In this document: piece after piece, positions 34,291 to 42,430 of the stretch | Layout: each line of letters starts with the position of its first letter | How positions within the stretch are numbered: the stretch's first letter is position 1 | Assembly: GCF_004353985.1 (NCBI RefSeq) | Contig: NZ_SMOA01000002.1 | Location: 1 to 64,000 of the forward strand | Reading direction: 5' to 3' | From: Paracraurococcus ruber | GTDB lineage: Bacteria > Pseudomonadota > Alphaproteobacteria > Acetobacterales > Acetobacteraceae | Length of the DNA stretch: 64,000 bases | Position numbers and translations under genes: made by a program | The notes under the pieces: model-generated | The model's database searches: none | Told to the model about the DNA's origin: nothing | The model's input: the letters and a program-made list of their open reading frames with translations, nothing else

Positions 34291-35700
34291 TCACGCCGCC
34301 ACGGGGTCGATCGGCAGGATGGGACCCTCGGCCGCCTCGATCACCTCGGCGGCGTCGAGGCAGAGATCCTCGCGGAACCGCCCGGCCATGATCTGCACGC
34401 CGGGCCGCAGCCTGCCATGGTGGCCGACCGGCACGGCGCAGCCGGGCAGGCCGAGCAGCGGCGCCACGAAGGCGGCGCGGATGCTCTCCAGCACCGCCCG
34501 CTGGCCATCCAGCGTGACGTCCAGCCGCTGCGGCGGCGGCAGGCCGGCCAGGGTCGGCAGCACCACCAGCGGCGTGTCCAGCAGGAAGGCCATCCAGCGC
34601 TGCAGCAGCAGGTCGCGCTCCGCCAGCGCGGCGAGGAATTCCGCCAGGCCGCGCGGCGGCGACAATTCCATCCAGGTGCGCATGGCAGCCTGGCCATCCG
34701 GGTCGCCCAGGCGCTCCATCAGCGGCCAGAGCGCGGGGAAGAGTTCCGTGCTGCCCAGCACATGCCAAAGCTCGACCGCGGTCTCGATGGAAGGCGGCAA
34801 GGCCTCCTCCACCACATACCCGGCCGCGGCGAGGTGGCGGCCGGCCTGCCGCACCGCCTCGGCCTGGGCCGGATGCGTGCTGCCGCCCGGCACCTCCGGC
34901 ACCAATGCGACACGGATTGGCCGCTTCGGCGGCGGGCCGACCAGCGGCGCATCCGCCCAGCGGGTGTCGCGCGCATCGCCGCGCGCCATGACCGCGAGCG
35001 CGAGGCGCAGGTCGCGCACGCTGCGCGCCAGCGGCCCCTGGGTGGACATGATCTGCGACGACAGCGGCCGGCCGACCATTCCCTGGGTGGAGAAGGCGGC
35101 GACCCGGCCGAAGCCGGTGCGCAGCCCCACCACGCCGCAGCAATAGGCGGGGATGCGCACGGACCCGCCGATATCGTTGCCATGCGCGATGGGCCCGATG
35201 CCCGCCGCCACCGCCGCGCCCGCCCCGCCGGAGGACCCGCCCGGCGTGATGGCGGGGTCGCGCGGGTTCAGCGTGCGGCCATGCACGGCGTTGTCGGTCA
35301 TCAGCCGCATGGAGAAGGCCGGCGCATTGGTCCGGCCGATGATGATGGCGCCGGCGGCCCGCAGGTTGGCGACCACCGGGCTGTCCTCGGCCGCGATCTT
35401 GTCCTGGAAGGCCGCGACCCCGTTGGTTGTGGCGTGGCCGCGCTGGTCCACATTGACCTTGATGGTGACGGGCACGCCGTGCAGCGGGCCGAGCGCCTCG
35501 CCGCGCGCCTGCGCCGCATCGGCCGCGGCGGCTTCGGCCAGCGCCTCCTCCGGCATCTCCTGCACGACGGCGTTGATCGCTGGGTTCACCGCGGCCAGCC
35601 GGTCGAGGCAGGCGCGCGTGGCCTCGGTGGCCGAGGCCCGGCCGGCGCGGATCAGCCGCGCCAGGTCGGTTGCGTCCAGTTGCCAGAGTTCGCTGCCCAT
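34291..35700 (-). CDS. amidase (amidase signature family)
   Basis: A 469-residue amidase-signature hydrolase. The catalytic Lys-cisSer-Ser triad is visible: K81 in VTIKVNVD, S156 in PGGSSGGA and S180 in GNDIGGSVR, with the family spacing of 75 and 24 residues. It hydrolyses a carboxamide to acid and ammonia. It lacks the AspC/GatC partners, so it is a catabolic amidase, not GatA. It precedes the class III aminotransferase on the same strand; the first could release an amino compound that the second deaminates. The start at 35700 (MGSELWQLDA) begins at the domain. Confidence 0.92.
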   Translation of the reverse strand: MGSELWQLDATDLARLIRAGRASATEATRACLDRLAAVNPAINAVVQEMPEEALAEAAAADAAQARGEALGPLHGVPVTIKVNVDQRGHATTNGVAAFQDKIAAEDSPVVANLRAAGAIIIGRTNAPAFSMRLMTDNAVHGRTLNPRDPAITPGGSSGGAGAAVAAGIGPIAHGNDIGGSVRIPAYCCGVVGLRTGFGRVAAFSTQGMVGRPLSSQIMSTQGPLARSVRDLRLALAVMARGDARDTRWADAPLVGPPPKRPIRVALVPEVPGGSTHPAQAEAVRQAGRHLAAAGYVVEEALPPSIETAVELWHVLGSTELFPALWPLMERLGDPDGQAAMRTWMELSPPRGLAEFLAALAERDLLLQRWMAFLLDTPLVVLPTLAGLPPPQRLDVTLDGQRAVLESIRAAFVAPLLGLPGCAVPVGHHGRLRPGVQIMAGRFREDLCLDAAEVIEAAEGPILPIDPVAA

Positions 35701-35954
35701 CGCCGCCCCGCCGGTTGCCCGCGGCAGCACACCCGAATTCCGCGAGCCACGCCAGCAGGGCAGGCCCGGGGCCGGGCGCGGCAGGCGGCTGCGATCCATG
35801 GCCCGGTACGGTGCGCTGGGTCGGATCACCGGGCGATATGCCCGAGCCCTTGCAACCGATGCGCGTCTGGACCACCTGCGGGAAAGGCAGGGCCGGCCAA
35901 CGGCCCGCCAGCCGGGGCTTACCCGGCGAGGAAAACCGTCTGGGAGTGCATCAC

Positions 35955-36956
35955 ATGCAGCGTCGTCATCTCCTCGGCCTCACGGCCGGGGCCATCGCCA
36001 CGCCTGCGCTCGTCCGCGCGCAGGGCAGCGGCATCGGCACCTGGCCGGACCGGCCGGTGCGCTGGGTGGTCCCCTTCCCCGCCGGCGGCGGCACCGACAC
36101 CTGGGCCCGCATGATCCAGGGCCCGGTGCAGGAACTGCTCGGCCAGCCCATCGTCATCGAGAACCGCGCCGGCGGCGGCGGCATCGTCGGCGCGCAGGCC
36201 GCGCTGCAGGCGCCGGCCGATGGCTACACCTGGTTCTACACCATCGAGGCCTTCGTCACCGTCCCGATCACCCAGCGCATCAACCCCTATGACGCCATCC
36301 GCGACTTCGCGCCGATCGGGCGGCTGGGCCATACCTCCCTGTCCTTTACCGTGGGGCCGGCGGTGCCGGCCAGCGTGACCACCTTCAACCAGTATCTCGA
36401 CTGGGCGCGGCGGCAGCCGAGCCAGCCGATCGGCAACTGGTCGGCCGGCGGATCGGGCCACGCCATGTCGGTGGTGATGGAGCGGGAGACGAAGCTGCCG
36501 GAGGTGAAGCACGTTGCCTATCGCGGCGAGGCGCCGATGATGCAGGACAACCTCGCCGGCGTCTTCCATGGCGGCTTCCACGCCATGGTGGTGGTTGGGG
36601 AGACGGTGCGAGCCGGCAGGCTACGGCCCCTGGCGACGGCCGGCGTGGATCGCGTGCCGTCGCTGGCCGACCGCGTGCCGACCTTCGCCGAACTCGGCGG
36701 CTATTCCGAGCGGTTCAACTTCCGCGGCTTCACCGGGCTGATGGGCAATGCCCGCATCCCGGCGCCGATCCAGGAACGCATGGCCGACATCTTCCGCCGC
36801 GGCACCCAGACGCCGGAGGTCCATGCCAAGCTGCGCGCCATGGACACGGTGCCGAGCTACGAGGACCCGCCCACCTTCGCGCAATCCATCCGCCGCGTGC
36901 AGCTGCAATGGGCGGAGCTGACGGAGGAACTGGACCTGTACCAGAGCGCGGGGTGA
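35955..36956 (+). CDS. tripartite tricarboxylate transporter substrate-binding protein (Bug/TctC), tandem copy 1
   Basis: A 333-residue Bug protein and the first of four in a row. It has the signal MQRRHLLGLTAGAIATPALVRAQ (RR at 3-4, possibly Tat-exported), then RPVRWVVPFPAGGGTDTWARM, ENRAGGGGIVGAQAA, HVAYRGEAPMMQDNLAG and the C-terminal YEDPPTFAQSIR. It is closely alike in layout to copies 2-4. It is divergent from the amidase (start 35700) across 254 bases, which should hold both promoters; nothing else is seen there. Confidence 0.93.
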   Translation: MQRRHLLGLTAGAIATPALVRAQGSGIGTWPDRPVRWVVPFPAGGGTDTWARMIQGPVQELLGQPIVIENRAGGGGIVGAQAALQAPADGYTWFYTIEAFVTVPITQRINPYDAIRDFAPIGRLGHTSLSFTVGPAVPASVTTFNQYLDWARRQPSQPIGNWSAGGSGHAMSVVMERETKLPEVKHVAYRGEAPMMQDNLAGVFHGGFHAMVVVGETVRAGRLRPLATAGVDRVPSLADRVPTFAELGGYSERFNFRGFTGLMGNARIPAPIQERMADIFRRGTQTPEVHAKLRAMDTVPSYEDPPTFAQSIRRVQLQWAELTEELDLYQSAG

Positions 36957-37175
36957 TCCCCGCCGTCGCATGACCACCGGGCGCGCCGCGGCACTGGCCT
37001 TCGCGTCCACCGGTGCCGTCGCCCGTGCCGGGCGCATTCGATCGGCGACCGAAGCGGGGTCGCAAGCCGCTGCATGACGCCGGTCGGATCGCCGGATCCG
37101 CCGGCGTGCCCGCCTTCGCCTGCCGACCCAAACCGCGGTAGCCTGCCGGCAACCATGTCGGGAGGCTCCGTCACC

Positions 37176-38135
37176 ATGCACCGCCGCCACCTGCCCGGCC
37201 TCGCCGCCGCCCTCTTCGCCGCACCCGCCCTCGCACAGGATCGCTACCCGAACCGCCCCATCCGCATGATCGTCCCGCTCCCCGCCGGCGGCGCCACCGA
37301 TATCTGGGCGCGGCTGGTGGCGGAGCCGCTGGCCGCCATCCTGGGCCAGCCCGTCGTCATCGAGAATCGCGGCGGCGCCGGCGGCCTGGTGGGCACCGAA
37401 GCGGCGAAGAACGCCCCGCCGGACGGCTATACCATCCTCTTCCACATCGCGAATTTCGTGCAGACGCCGGTGGTGCTGCGCCGCTGGCCCTACACCCCGG
37501 ACGACTTCGCCCCCATCGGGAAATTCGGCACCACGCCGCTGCCCTTCTGCGTCCGCGCCGACATCCCGGCGACCACGCTGCAGGAGTTCATCGCCTGGGC
37601 GAAGGGGAAGCAGCTGCCCTACGGCACCTATTCCCCGGGCACCTCGGGCCACGCCTTCGCCCAGGCGCTCTCGGACCTCGAGACGCTCGACATGACCGCG
37701 GTGCATTACCGCGGCGAAGCGCCGATGCTGCAGGACGTGCTGGGCGGCCGCATCCCCTGCGCTTTCCATTCCATGACCGGCTCGGGCGAGCATATCCGCA
37801 ACGGCCGGCTGCGGCCGCTGGCGACGCTGGGCCGCGCCGGCATCCCCAGCCTGCCGCAGGTGCCGACCTTCGTCTCGCTCGGCTACCCCGATTGGTTCGG
37901 CAACTCCGGCTTCGTCGGCCTCTGGGCGCCGGTGCGGACGCCGGAGCCGATCCAGGCGGCGCTGGTGGACGCCTTCCGCCAGGTGATGCAGCGCCCCGAC
38001 GTGCTCCGGCGGATGGCCGAGACCGACACCATCCCGCAATACCTGCCCCCAGCCGAATTCCGCGCCGACATCGCCGCCTACCAGCAATTCTGGCAGGGGC
38101 TGGTGGACCGGCTGGGCCTGACCGCCGAGGGTTGA
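37176..38135 (+). CDS. tripartite tricarboxylate transporter substrate-binding protein (Bug/TctC), tandem copy 2
   Basis: A 319-residue Bug protein. It has the signal MHRRHLPGLAAALFAAPALAQ, then RPIRMIVPLPAGGATDIWARL, ENRGGAGGLVGTEAA, VHYRGEAPMLQDVLGG and QYLPPAEFRADI. GGGAGG at 37160-37165 is ten bases before the ATG at 37176. The conserved YRGEAPM(L/M)QD segment in all four copies marks them as one subfamily. The 219-base spacer before it shows no gene. Confidence 0.93.
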   Translation: MHRRHLPGLAAALFAAPALAQDRYPNRPIRMIVPLPAGGATDIWARLVAEPLAAILGQPVVIENRGGAGGLVGTEAAKNAPPDGYTILFHIANFVQTPVVLRRWPYTPDDFAPIGKFGTTPLPFCVRADIPATTLQEFIAWAKGKQLPYGTYSPGTSGHAFAQALSDLETLDMTAVHYRGEAPMLQDVLGGRIPCAFHSMTGSGEHIRNGRLRPLATLGRAGIPSLPQVPTFVSLGYPDWFGNSGFVGLWAPVRTPEPIQAALVDAFRQVMQRPDVLRRMAETDTIPQYLPPAEFRADIAAYQQFWQGLVDRLGLTAEG

Positions 38136-38248
38136 GGGCGGGGCCCGGCGCCGCGTCGTTTTCGCGTGCATCCCGGCCCCGCGGCGCGGCATGACTCGAC
38201 CAGCCGCAGCCCGCCACGGAGAGCGGGCGCGACAGGGAGGATCCGCGC

Positions 38249-39232
38249 ATGCATCGCCGCCCGCTGCTGGGCCTTGCCGCCCAGGCCCTTGCCATCCCCG
38301 CGCTCGCCCAGGCCCAGGGCGTGCTGCGCTATCCGGACCGGCCGATCCGCTTCATCGTGCCCTTCCCGCCCGGCGGCGGCACCGATGTCTGGGCGCGGAT
38401 GGTGGCGGAGCCGCTGCAGGCCGAGCTCGGCCAGCCGATCCTGATCGAGAACCGCGCCGGCGGCGGCGGCATGGTCGGGGCGGAAGCGGCGGCGAAGGCG
38501 GTGCCGGACGGCTACACCCTGCTCTACAACATCACCACCCATGTGCAGGCGCCGGTGACCTTCCGCCGCTTCCCCTACGACCCCGTGCGGGACTTCTTCC
38601 CGGTGGGACGCCTGGGTACCACCGCCATCACCTTCTGCGTCGGGCCCTCGGTCCCCGCTTCCGTCACCACCCTGGCCGAGTTCGTCGCCTGGGGCCGCGG
38701 CCGGGACCTGGCCTTCGGCAATTACGGCCAGGGCTCCACCGGCCATGCCTATGCGCTGCTGCTGGCGCTGGAAGCCGGGCTGCAGGTGACGCAGGTCGCC
38801 TATCGGGGGGAAGCGCCGATGCTGCAGGACCTGCTGGCCGGCAGCTTCCATGGCGGCTTCCACAGCATGACCGCGTCGGGCGAGATGATCCGCACCCGGC
38901 GCATCCGGCCGCTGGCGACCGGCGGGCCGGACCGCGTGCCATCCCTGGCGGCGGAGGTGCCGACGCTGATCGAGCTCGGCTATTCCCGCCGCTTCGACTT
39001 CACCGGCTTCACCGGCCTGTTCGCCCCGGCGCGGGTGCCGCCGCCGATCCTGGAGCGGCTGACGGAGGCCTTCCGCACGGTGGCCACCAGCCCCGAGATG
39101 ATCCGCCGCCTGCGCGCCATCGACACGGTGCCGGGCTATGAGGCGCCGATGGCGTTCCGCGCCTCGGTCGAGCGCACGCTGCGGCAGTGGGAAGAACTGG
39201 CGCAGAGCCTCGACCTCTACGCGACCGGTTGA
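38249..39232 (+). CDS. tripartite tricarboxylate transporter substrate-binding protein (Bug/TctC), tandem copy 3
   Basis: A 327-residue Bug protein. It has the signal MHRRPLLGLAAQALAIPALAQAQ, then RPIRFIVPFPPGGGTDVWARM, ENRAGGGGMVGAEAA, VAYRGEAPMLQDLLAG and GYEAPMAFRASVERTL. The AGGGAGG eight bases before the ATG is a strong ribosome site. It shares with copy 4 the stretch THVQ(A/T)PV and GFTGL(F/L)APAR, so these two look like the most recent duplicates. Confidence 0.93.
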   Translation: MHRRPLLGLAAQALAIPALAQAQGVLRYPDRPIRFIVPFPPGGGTDVWARMVAEPLQAELGQPILIENRAGGGGMVGAEAAAKAVPDGYTLLYNITTHVQAPVTFRRFPYDPVRDFFPVGRLGTTAITFCVGPSVPASVTTLAEFVAWGRGRDLAFGNYGQGSTGHAYALLLALEAGLQVTQVAYRGEAPMLQDLLAGSFHGGFHSMTASGEMIRTRRIRPLATGGPDRVPSLAAEVPTLIELGYSRRFDFTGFTGLFAPARVPPPILERLTEAFRTVATSPEMIRRLRAIDTVPGYEAPMAFRASVERTLRQWEELAQSLDLYATG

Positions 39233-39428
39233 GGGCGCCGGGCATCCGGCGGCACGGCGGGCCGAGGCACGCCCGGCGTCCACCTGTCTGCGTGCCGCTG
39301 GCATCGCGGCACGGGGTGCCTGCGGCGCGACGGCGTGAACCCGCCCGCCCTTGAGCTGCCAGCGCGCCGGCCGCACGCTGCGCCCGGCGGCCGCGCAGAC
39401 GGCCCGCCGCCTGCCAGGGGAAACCGCC

Positions 39429-40397
39429 ATGAACCGTCGTCACCTGCTCGGCCTCGCCGCCGCCGGGCTTGCCCTGCCCGCCCGCGCGCAGACCGCCTTT
39501 CCGGACCGGCCCATCCGCTTCATCGTCCCCTTCCCGCCCGGCGGCGGCACCGATACCTGGGCGCGCATCGCGGCGGAGGGGATGCAGCCGGAACTCGGCC
39601 AGACCATCGTCATCGAGAATCGCGGCGGCGCCGGCGGCCTGGTCGGCACCGAGGCGGCGGCGAAGGCCCCGCCGGATGGCTACACCCTGCTCTTCACCAT
39701 CACCACCCATGTGCAGACGCCGGTGGTGATGCGCCGCTTTCCTTATGACCCGGTGGCCGATTTCGCGCCCATCGGCCGGCTCGGCACGACCTCCATCAGC
39801 TTCTGCGTCGGGCCGAAGGTCCCGCCGGAGATTCGCACCTGGCCGGAATTCGCCGCCTGGGCGAAGGGCCGCGACCTCTCGCTCGGCTCCTACGCGCCGG
39901 GCTCGACGGGGCATGCCTTCGCGCTGCTGGTCGCCGAGGAAGCCCGGCTGACGATGGAGCATGTCTCCTACCGCGGTGAGACGCCGATGCTGCAGGACAT
40001 GCTGGCCGGGCAGATCCATGGCGGTTTCCATTCCATGGCCGCGGCGGGGGAGATGCTGCGGGCCGGGCGCCTCCGCGCGCTGATGACGGCGGGCGAGCGT
40101 CGCATCCCCGCGCTCGGCGAGGTGCCGCTGATGAAGGAGGTGGGATTTTCCGACCGCTTCTCCTTCAGCGGCTTCTCCGGCCTGCTGGCGCCGGCGCGCA
40201 CGCCGGCGGCGGTGCTGGACCGGCTGACGGAGGCCTTCCGCATCGCCGCCGCCAAGCCGGAGACGCATCGCCGCCTGCTGGCCGTGGACACGGTGCCGAG
40301 CTACCAGGACCCGGCCACCTTCCGCGCCCAGGTCGCCCGCAACCTCCGCGAATGGACCGAGATCGCGGAGCGGCTGAACCTGACCGTCGACGGCTAG
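39429..40397 (+). CDS. tripartite tricarboxylate transporter substrate-binding protein (Bug/TctC), tandem copy 4
   Basis: A 322-residue Bug protein. It has the signal MNRRHLLGLAAAGLALPARAQ, then RPIRFIVPFPPGGGTDTWARI, ENRGGAGGLVGTEAA, VSYRGETPMLQDMLAG and SYQDPATFRAQVARNL. It ends the tandem array; its stop codon lies within a hairpin (40394-40437). None of the four copies has TctA or TctB genes beside it, so they must serve permeases elsewhere or have another role, such as signalling. Confidence 0.93.
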   Translation: MNRRHLLGLAAAGLALPARAQTAFPDRPIRFIVPFPPGGGTDTWARIAAEGMQPELGQTIVIENRGGAGGLVGTEAAAKAPPDGYTLLFTITTHVQTPVVMRRFPYDPVADFAPIGRLGTTSISFCVGPKVPPEIRTWPEFAAWAKGRDLSLGSYAPGSTGHAFALLVAEEARLTMEHVSYRGETPMLQDMLAGQIHGGFHSMAAAGEMLRAGRLRALMTAGERRIPALGEVPLMKEVGFSDRFSFSGFSGLLAPARTPAAVLDRLTEAFRIAAAKPETHRRLLAVDTVPSYQDPATFRAQVARNLREWTEIAERLNLTVDG

Positions 40398-40437
40398 AGC
40401 GGTTTCCGTTCGCCACGGCTCACGGCAACCGCTCTAG
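40394..40437. terminator. imperfect 16-bp hairpin at the end of the Bug array
   Basis: CTAGAGCGGTTTCCGT (40394-40409) pairs with ACGGCAACCGCTCTAG (40422-40437), one mismatch, around a 12-base loop. It includes the stop codon of Bug copy 4. The same CTAGAGCGGTT motif is common between genes in related high-GC alphaproteobacteria (recall), so it may be a repeat as well as a terminator. Confidence 0.5.
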
Positions 40438-40510
40438 CCATAGAATCTACGAGCATCTTCACCCGCTCGGATGAGTCCGCCTTAGCGGGATCTGCTTCGG
40501 TGTTCCGAAT

Positions 40511-40624
40511 CCGAAGTTCGCCGCCGCTGGCGGCGCCCTTCGGTTCGGACCACTCGCCTGTGTTTGCAGTGTCCTGCCCGCTGCGTTCGCAGCCGGTTGC
40601 TGCGAACGCAGCGGGCAGGACACT
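40511..40624. repeat. palindrome-rich intergenic element with perfect 25-bp inverted repeat
   Basis: The 317-base gap 40398-40714 has no gene. It carries a perfect inverted repeat: 25 bases at 40568-40592 (AGTGTCCTGCCCGCTGCG...) are the reverse complement of 40600-40624, with a 7-base loop CCGGTTG. Before it, TCCGAA near 40511 and TTCGGA near 40550 flank GCCGCC-GCT-GGCGGC, a second hairpin. The base composition (AT-richer stretches such as AGTTCGCC, TGTGTTTGCAGTG) differs from the surrounding genes. It may be a non-autonomous mobile repeat or a strong bidirectional terminator for the convergent CCG gene. Confidence 0.8.
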
Positions 40625-40714
40625 AGGCCGGGCTGCGGGACGGCGCGGAGCGACCTGCCGGCGGAAGCCCGAAGCGGCCAGGGCGTTCGGGCGGACCCTT
40701 CGGGGCCGCCGCGG

Positions 40715-41554
40715 TCAGAGCACCGGCGGCTTGCGCAGTTCCGGCTCCACCAACCGGGCGAAGGCGACATCGCCCGCTGCCTCGATCCGCGCCTCGCCGA
40801 TCGTGGCGCGCGGATCGGCGGCGTTGCGCCAGGCCTTGTACTCGTCCTCGGCCGGGATACCCATGCTCTCGGCCAGCAGGTGGATCCAGTTGCGCACGGG
40901 CAGCCCGGGCCGTTCCAGCGTCACCGCCTCCCGGTGGCAGGAATGGAAGATCGTCACCAGCGTATCGGCGCCGGTCGCCGCCGCGGCGTCCAGCGTCGCC
41001 CGCTGCGCATCCTCCAGCGCGCCCGGCACGCCGGCGAGCGCGGAGCACATATGGCCCGGCGCACGATACGGGTGGTCCAGCACCGCCAGGCCGGGGACCA
41101 GCCGCAGCAGCCCCGGCACCAGGTCGTTCACCGGCACGCGGCCCTGGAAGCCGTGATGCGCATGCAGCAGCACCCGCGCCGTCACCGGCCGCACCAGCAA
41201 CGGCGCCAGGCGGTCACGCCTCGCCCACAGCGCCTCGGTCACGTGCAGCGTCTCGAAATTCGTGGGCGTCACCGGCGCCATGCTGTCCTGCATGTTCATG
41301 TGGCAGGACGGGCACCAGGTGACCACCGCCTCCCGCCCGCTGGCATTGAAGGCCTGCACGGTGCGGCGCGCCATGCCTTCCGCGATGCGGGCACTGGCGT
41401 CCTTCGGGCTGCCGCAGCAATGCGCCGGGCCGCCGGCCGGCGCCGCCTCGATCCCTACCGCCTCCAGCATGGCGGCGGTGGCGCGCACCAATTCGCCATG
41501 GCGCGTCATGTTGCAGCCATACCAGAAGACCGCGCGGTCCTGGATCACAGCCAT
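40715..41554 (-). CDS. CCG-domain iron-sulfur protein (HdrB/GlpC/LutA-like)
   Basis: A 279-residue protein of the heterodisulfide-reductase B-type CCG family. The first domain is complete: C14, C46-C47 (HCCG) and C81-x2-C84 (WCPSC). The second domain is reduced: the position of its first cysteine reads HAHHGF, and only GHMCSAL and HSCHRE remain. CCG pairs bind a special non-cubane [4Fe-4S] cluster and pass electrons from a quinone- or flavin-linked dehydrogenase. It overlaps the ferredoxin gene by ten bases, and the two behave as a split GlpC/GlcF-type subunit. No partner dehydrogenase is adjacent. Confidence 0.85.
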   Translation of the reverse strand: MAVIQDRAVFWYGCNMTRHGELVRATAAMLEAVGIEAAPAGGPAHCCGSPKDASARIAEGMARRTVQAFNASGREAVVTWCPSCHMNMQDSMAPVTPTNFETLHVTEALWARRDRLAPLLVRPVTARVLLHAHHGFQGRVPVNDLVPGLLRLVPGLAVLDHPYRAPGHMCSALAGVPGALEDAQRATLDAAAATGADTLVTIFHSCHREAVTLERPGLPVRNWIHLLAESMGIPAEDEYKAWRNAADPRATIGEARIEAAGDVAFARLVEPELRKPPVL

Positions 41555-41964
41555 CGGGCCTGCTCCTCCTCGGTCAGCGTCAGCCGGGCGAAGGCCTTCA
41601 CCCGCGCGGAAAGCTGCGCATCCTCCTTCACCGGGATGCGCGGCGCCTCCCCCAGCGCGCCCTTGGCCCGCCACTGCGCCAGGCGCAGCATGAAGGCGGC
41701 GGGCAGCCCTTCCGGGCAGGCGGGCGTGCAGATGCCGCTGCGGGTGCAGGCGCCGATCCAGGCGAGCGCCGCCGGCGTCCCAGGCCCGTCGCGCAGCACG
41801 TCCCGCATGCCGGCAGCGACCGCCTCCGCCCCCGCTTCCGCCACGCCGGCGGCATAGGGCGTCATCGGGCAGGCGCGGACGCAGCCGCCGCAGGCGGTGC
41901 AGAGCGCGGCCAGGCGCGCGCTCTCGCCACGGATATGCTCGGCCAGGGTCATGCCGGGACTCAT
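41545..41964 (-). CDS. 4Fe-4S ferredoxin-type protein (HdrC-like)
   Basis: A 139-residue iron-sulfur protein. The first cluster motif is canonical, C22-x2-C25-x2-C28-x3-C32-P in CTACGGCVRACP. The second has C73, C79 and C83 (GACTRSGICTPACP), with Ser where C76 would be expected, so it may hold a three-Cys cluster or use another ligand. The last residues include LTEEEQARWL before the CCG gene. It starts by ATGA overlap with the RidA-like stop. An in-frame MTLAEHI (41952) is an alternative start. Confidence 0.88.
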   Translation of the reverse strand: MSPGMTLAEHIRGESARLAALCTACGGCVRACPMTPYAAGVAEAGAEAVAAGMRDVLRDGPGTPAALAWIGACTRSGICTPACPEGLPAAFMLRLAQWRAKGALGEAPRIPVKEDAQLSARVKAFARLTLTEEEQARWL

Positions 41965-42338
41965 GCCGGGCCCGGCAGCACGGCGATCGCCTCCACCTCG
42001 ATGCAGGTGTCGGGCGTGGTGAATTGCGCCCCGCCGACGCAGGTGCTGGCCGGCAGCTCCGCCAGACCGGCGAAGGCGGTGCGCCGCACCTCGTTGAAGC
42101 CGTCATACAGCCGCATGTCGGACAGCCAGACGGTGGTCTTCAGCAGGTTGGCGAAACTGGCACCCTCGGCCGCCAGCACTTTCTCCAGCCGTGCAAGGCA
42201 TTCGCGCGCCTGATCCTGCACGCTGCCGCCGGCGGCGGCGCTGCCCCGCGCGGTGATGCCGGAACAGAAGACCAGCTTCGCCCCGCCACCCAGCGGAACG
42301 CTGCGCGCCGGCGGAAAGAGCGGCCTCGCCTGGGTCAT
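41961..42338 (-). CDS. RidA family protein
   Basis: A 125-residue YjgF/RidA-fold trimer subunit. It shows LVFCSGITARGS, SVQDQARECLARLEKVLAAEGASF, KTTVWLSDM, FNEVRRTAF and a C-terminal CIEVEAIAVLPG. In RidA proper, the arginine of P-A-R-[ST] is catalytic for enamine/imine hydrolysis; here the site reads LPASTCVGG, so the arginine is replaced by serine. It likely belongs to another Rid subgroup. It heads a minus-strand unit coupled to the ferredoxin and CCG genes. Confidence 0.88.
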   Translation of the reverse strand: MTQARPLFPPARSVPLGGGAKLVFCSGITARGSAAAGGSVQDQARECLARLEKVLAAEGASFANLLKTTVWLSDMRLYDGFNEVRRTAFAGLAELPASTCVGGAQFTTPDTCIEVEAIAVLPGPA

Positions 42339-42430
42339 CGGGACATGGTCTCCTGCGCGGTGCGGGACGCAGCCTCGCCCGGACCGGCGGGCGGCGGCAA
42401 GCCCGGCGGGAGGCCAGGGGAGGAATGGCG

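Noticed and set aside
40459-40770. A 103-codon minus-strand frame across the palindromes near 40.5 kb
   Set aside because: It is built mostly from inverted-repeat sequence and has no domain; treated as part of the intergenic element.
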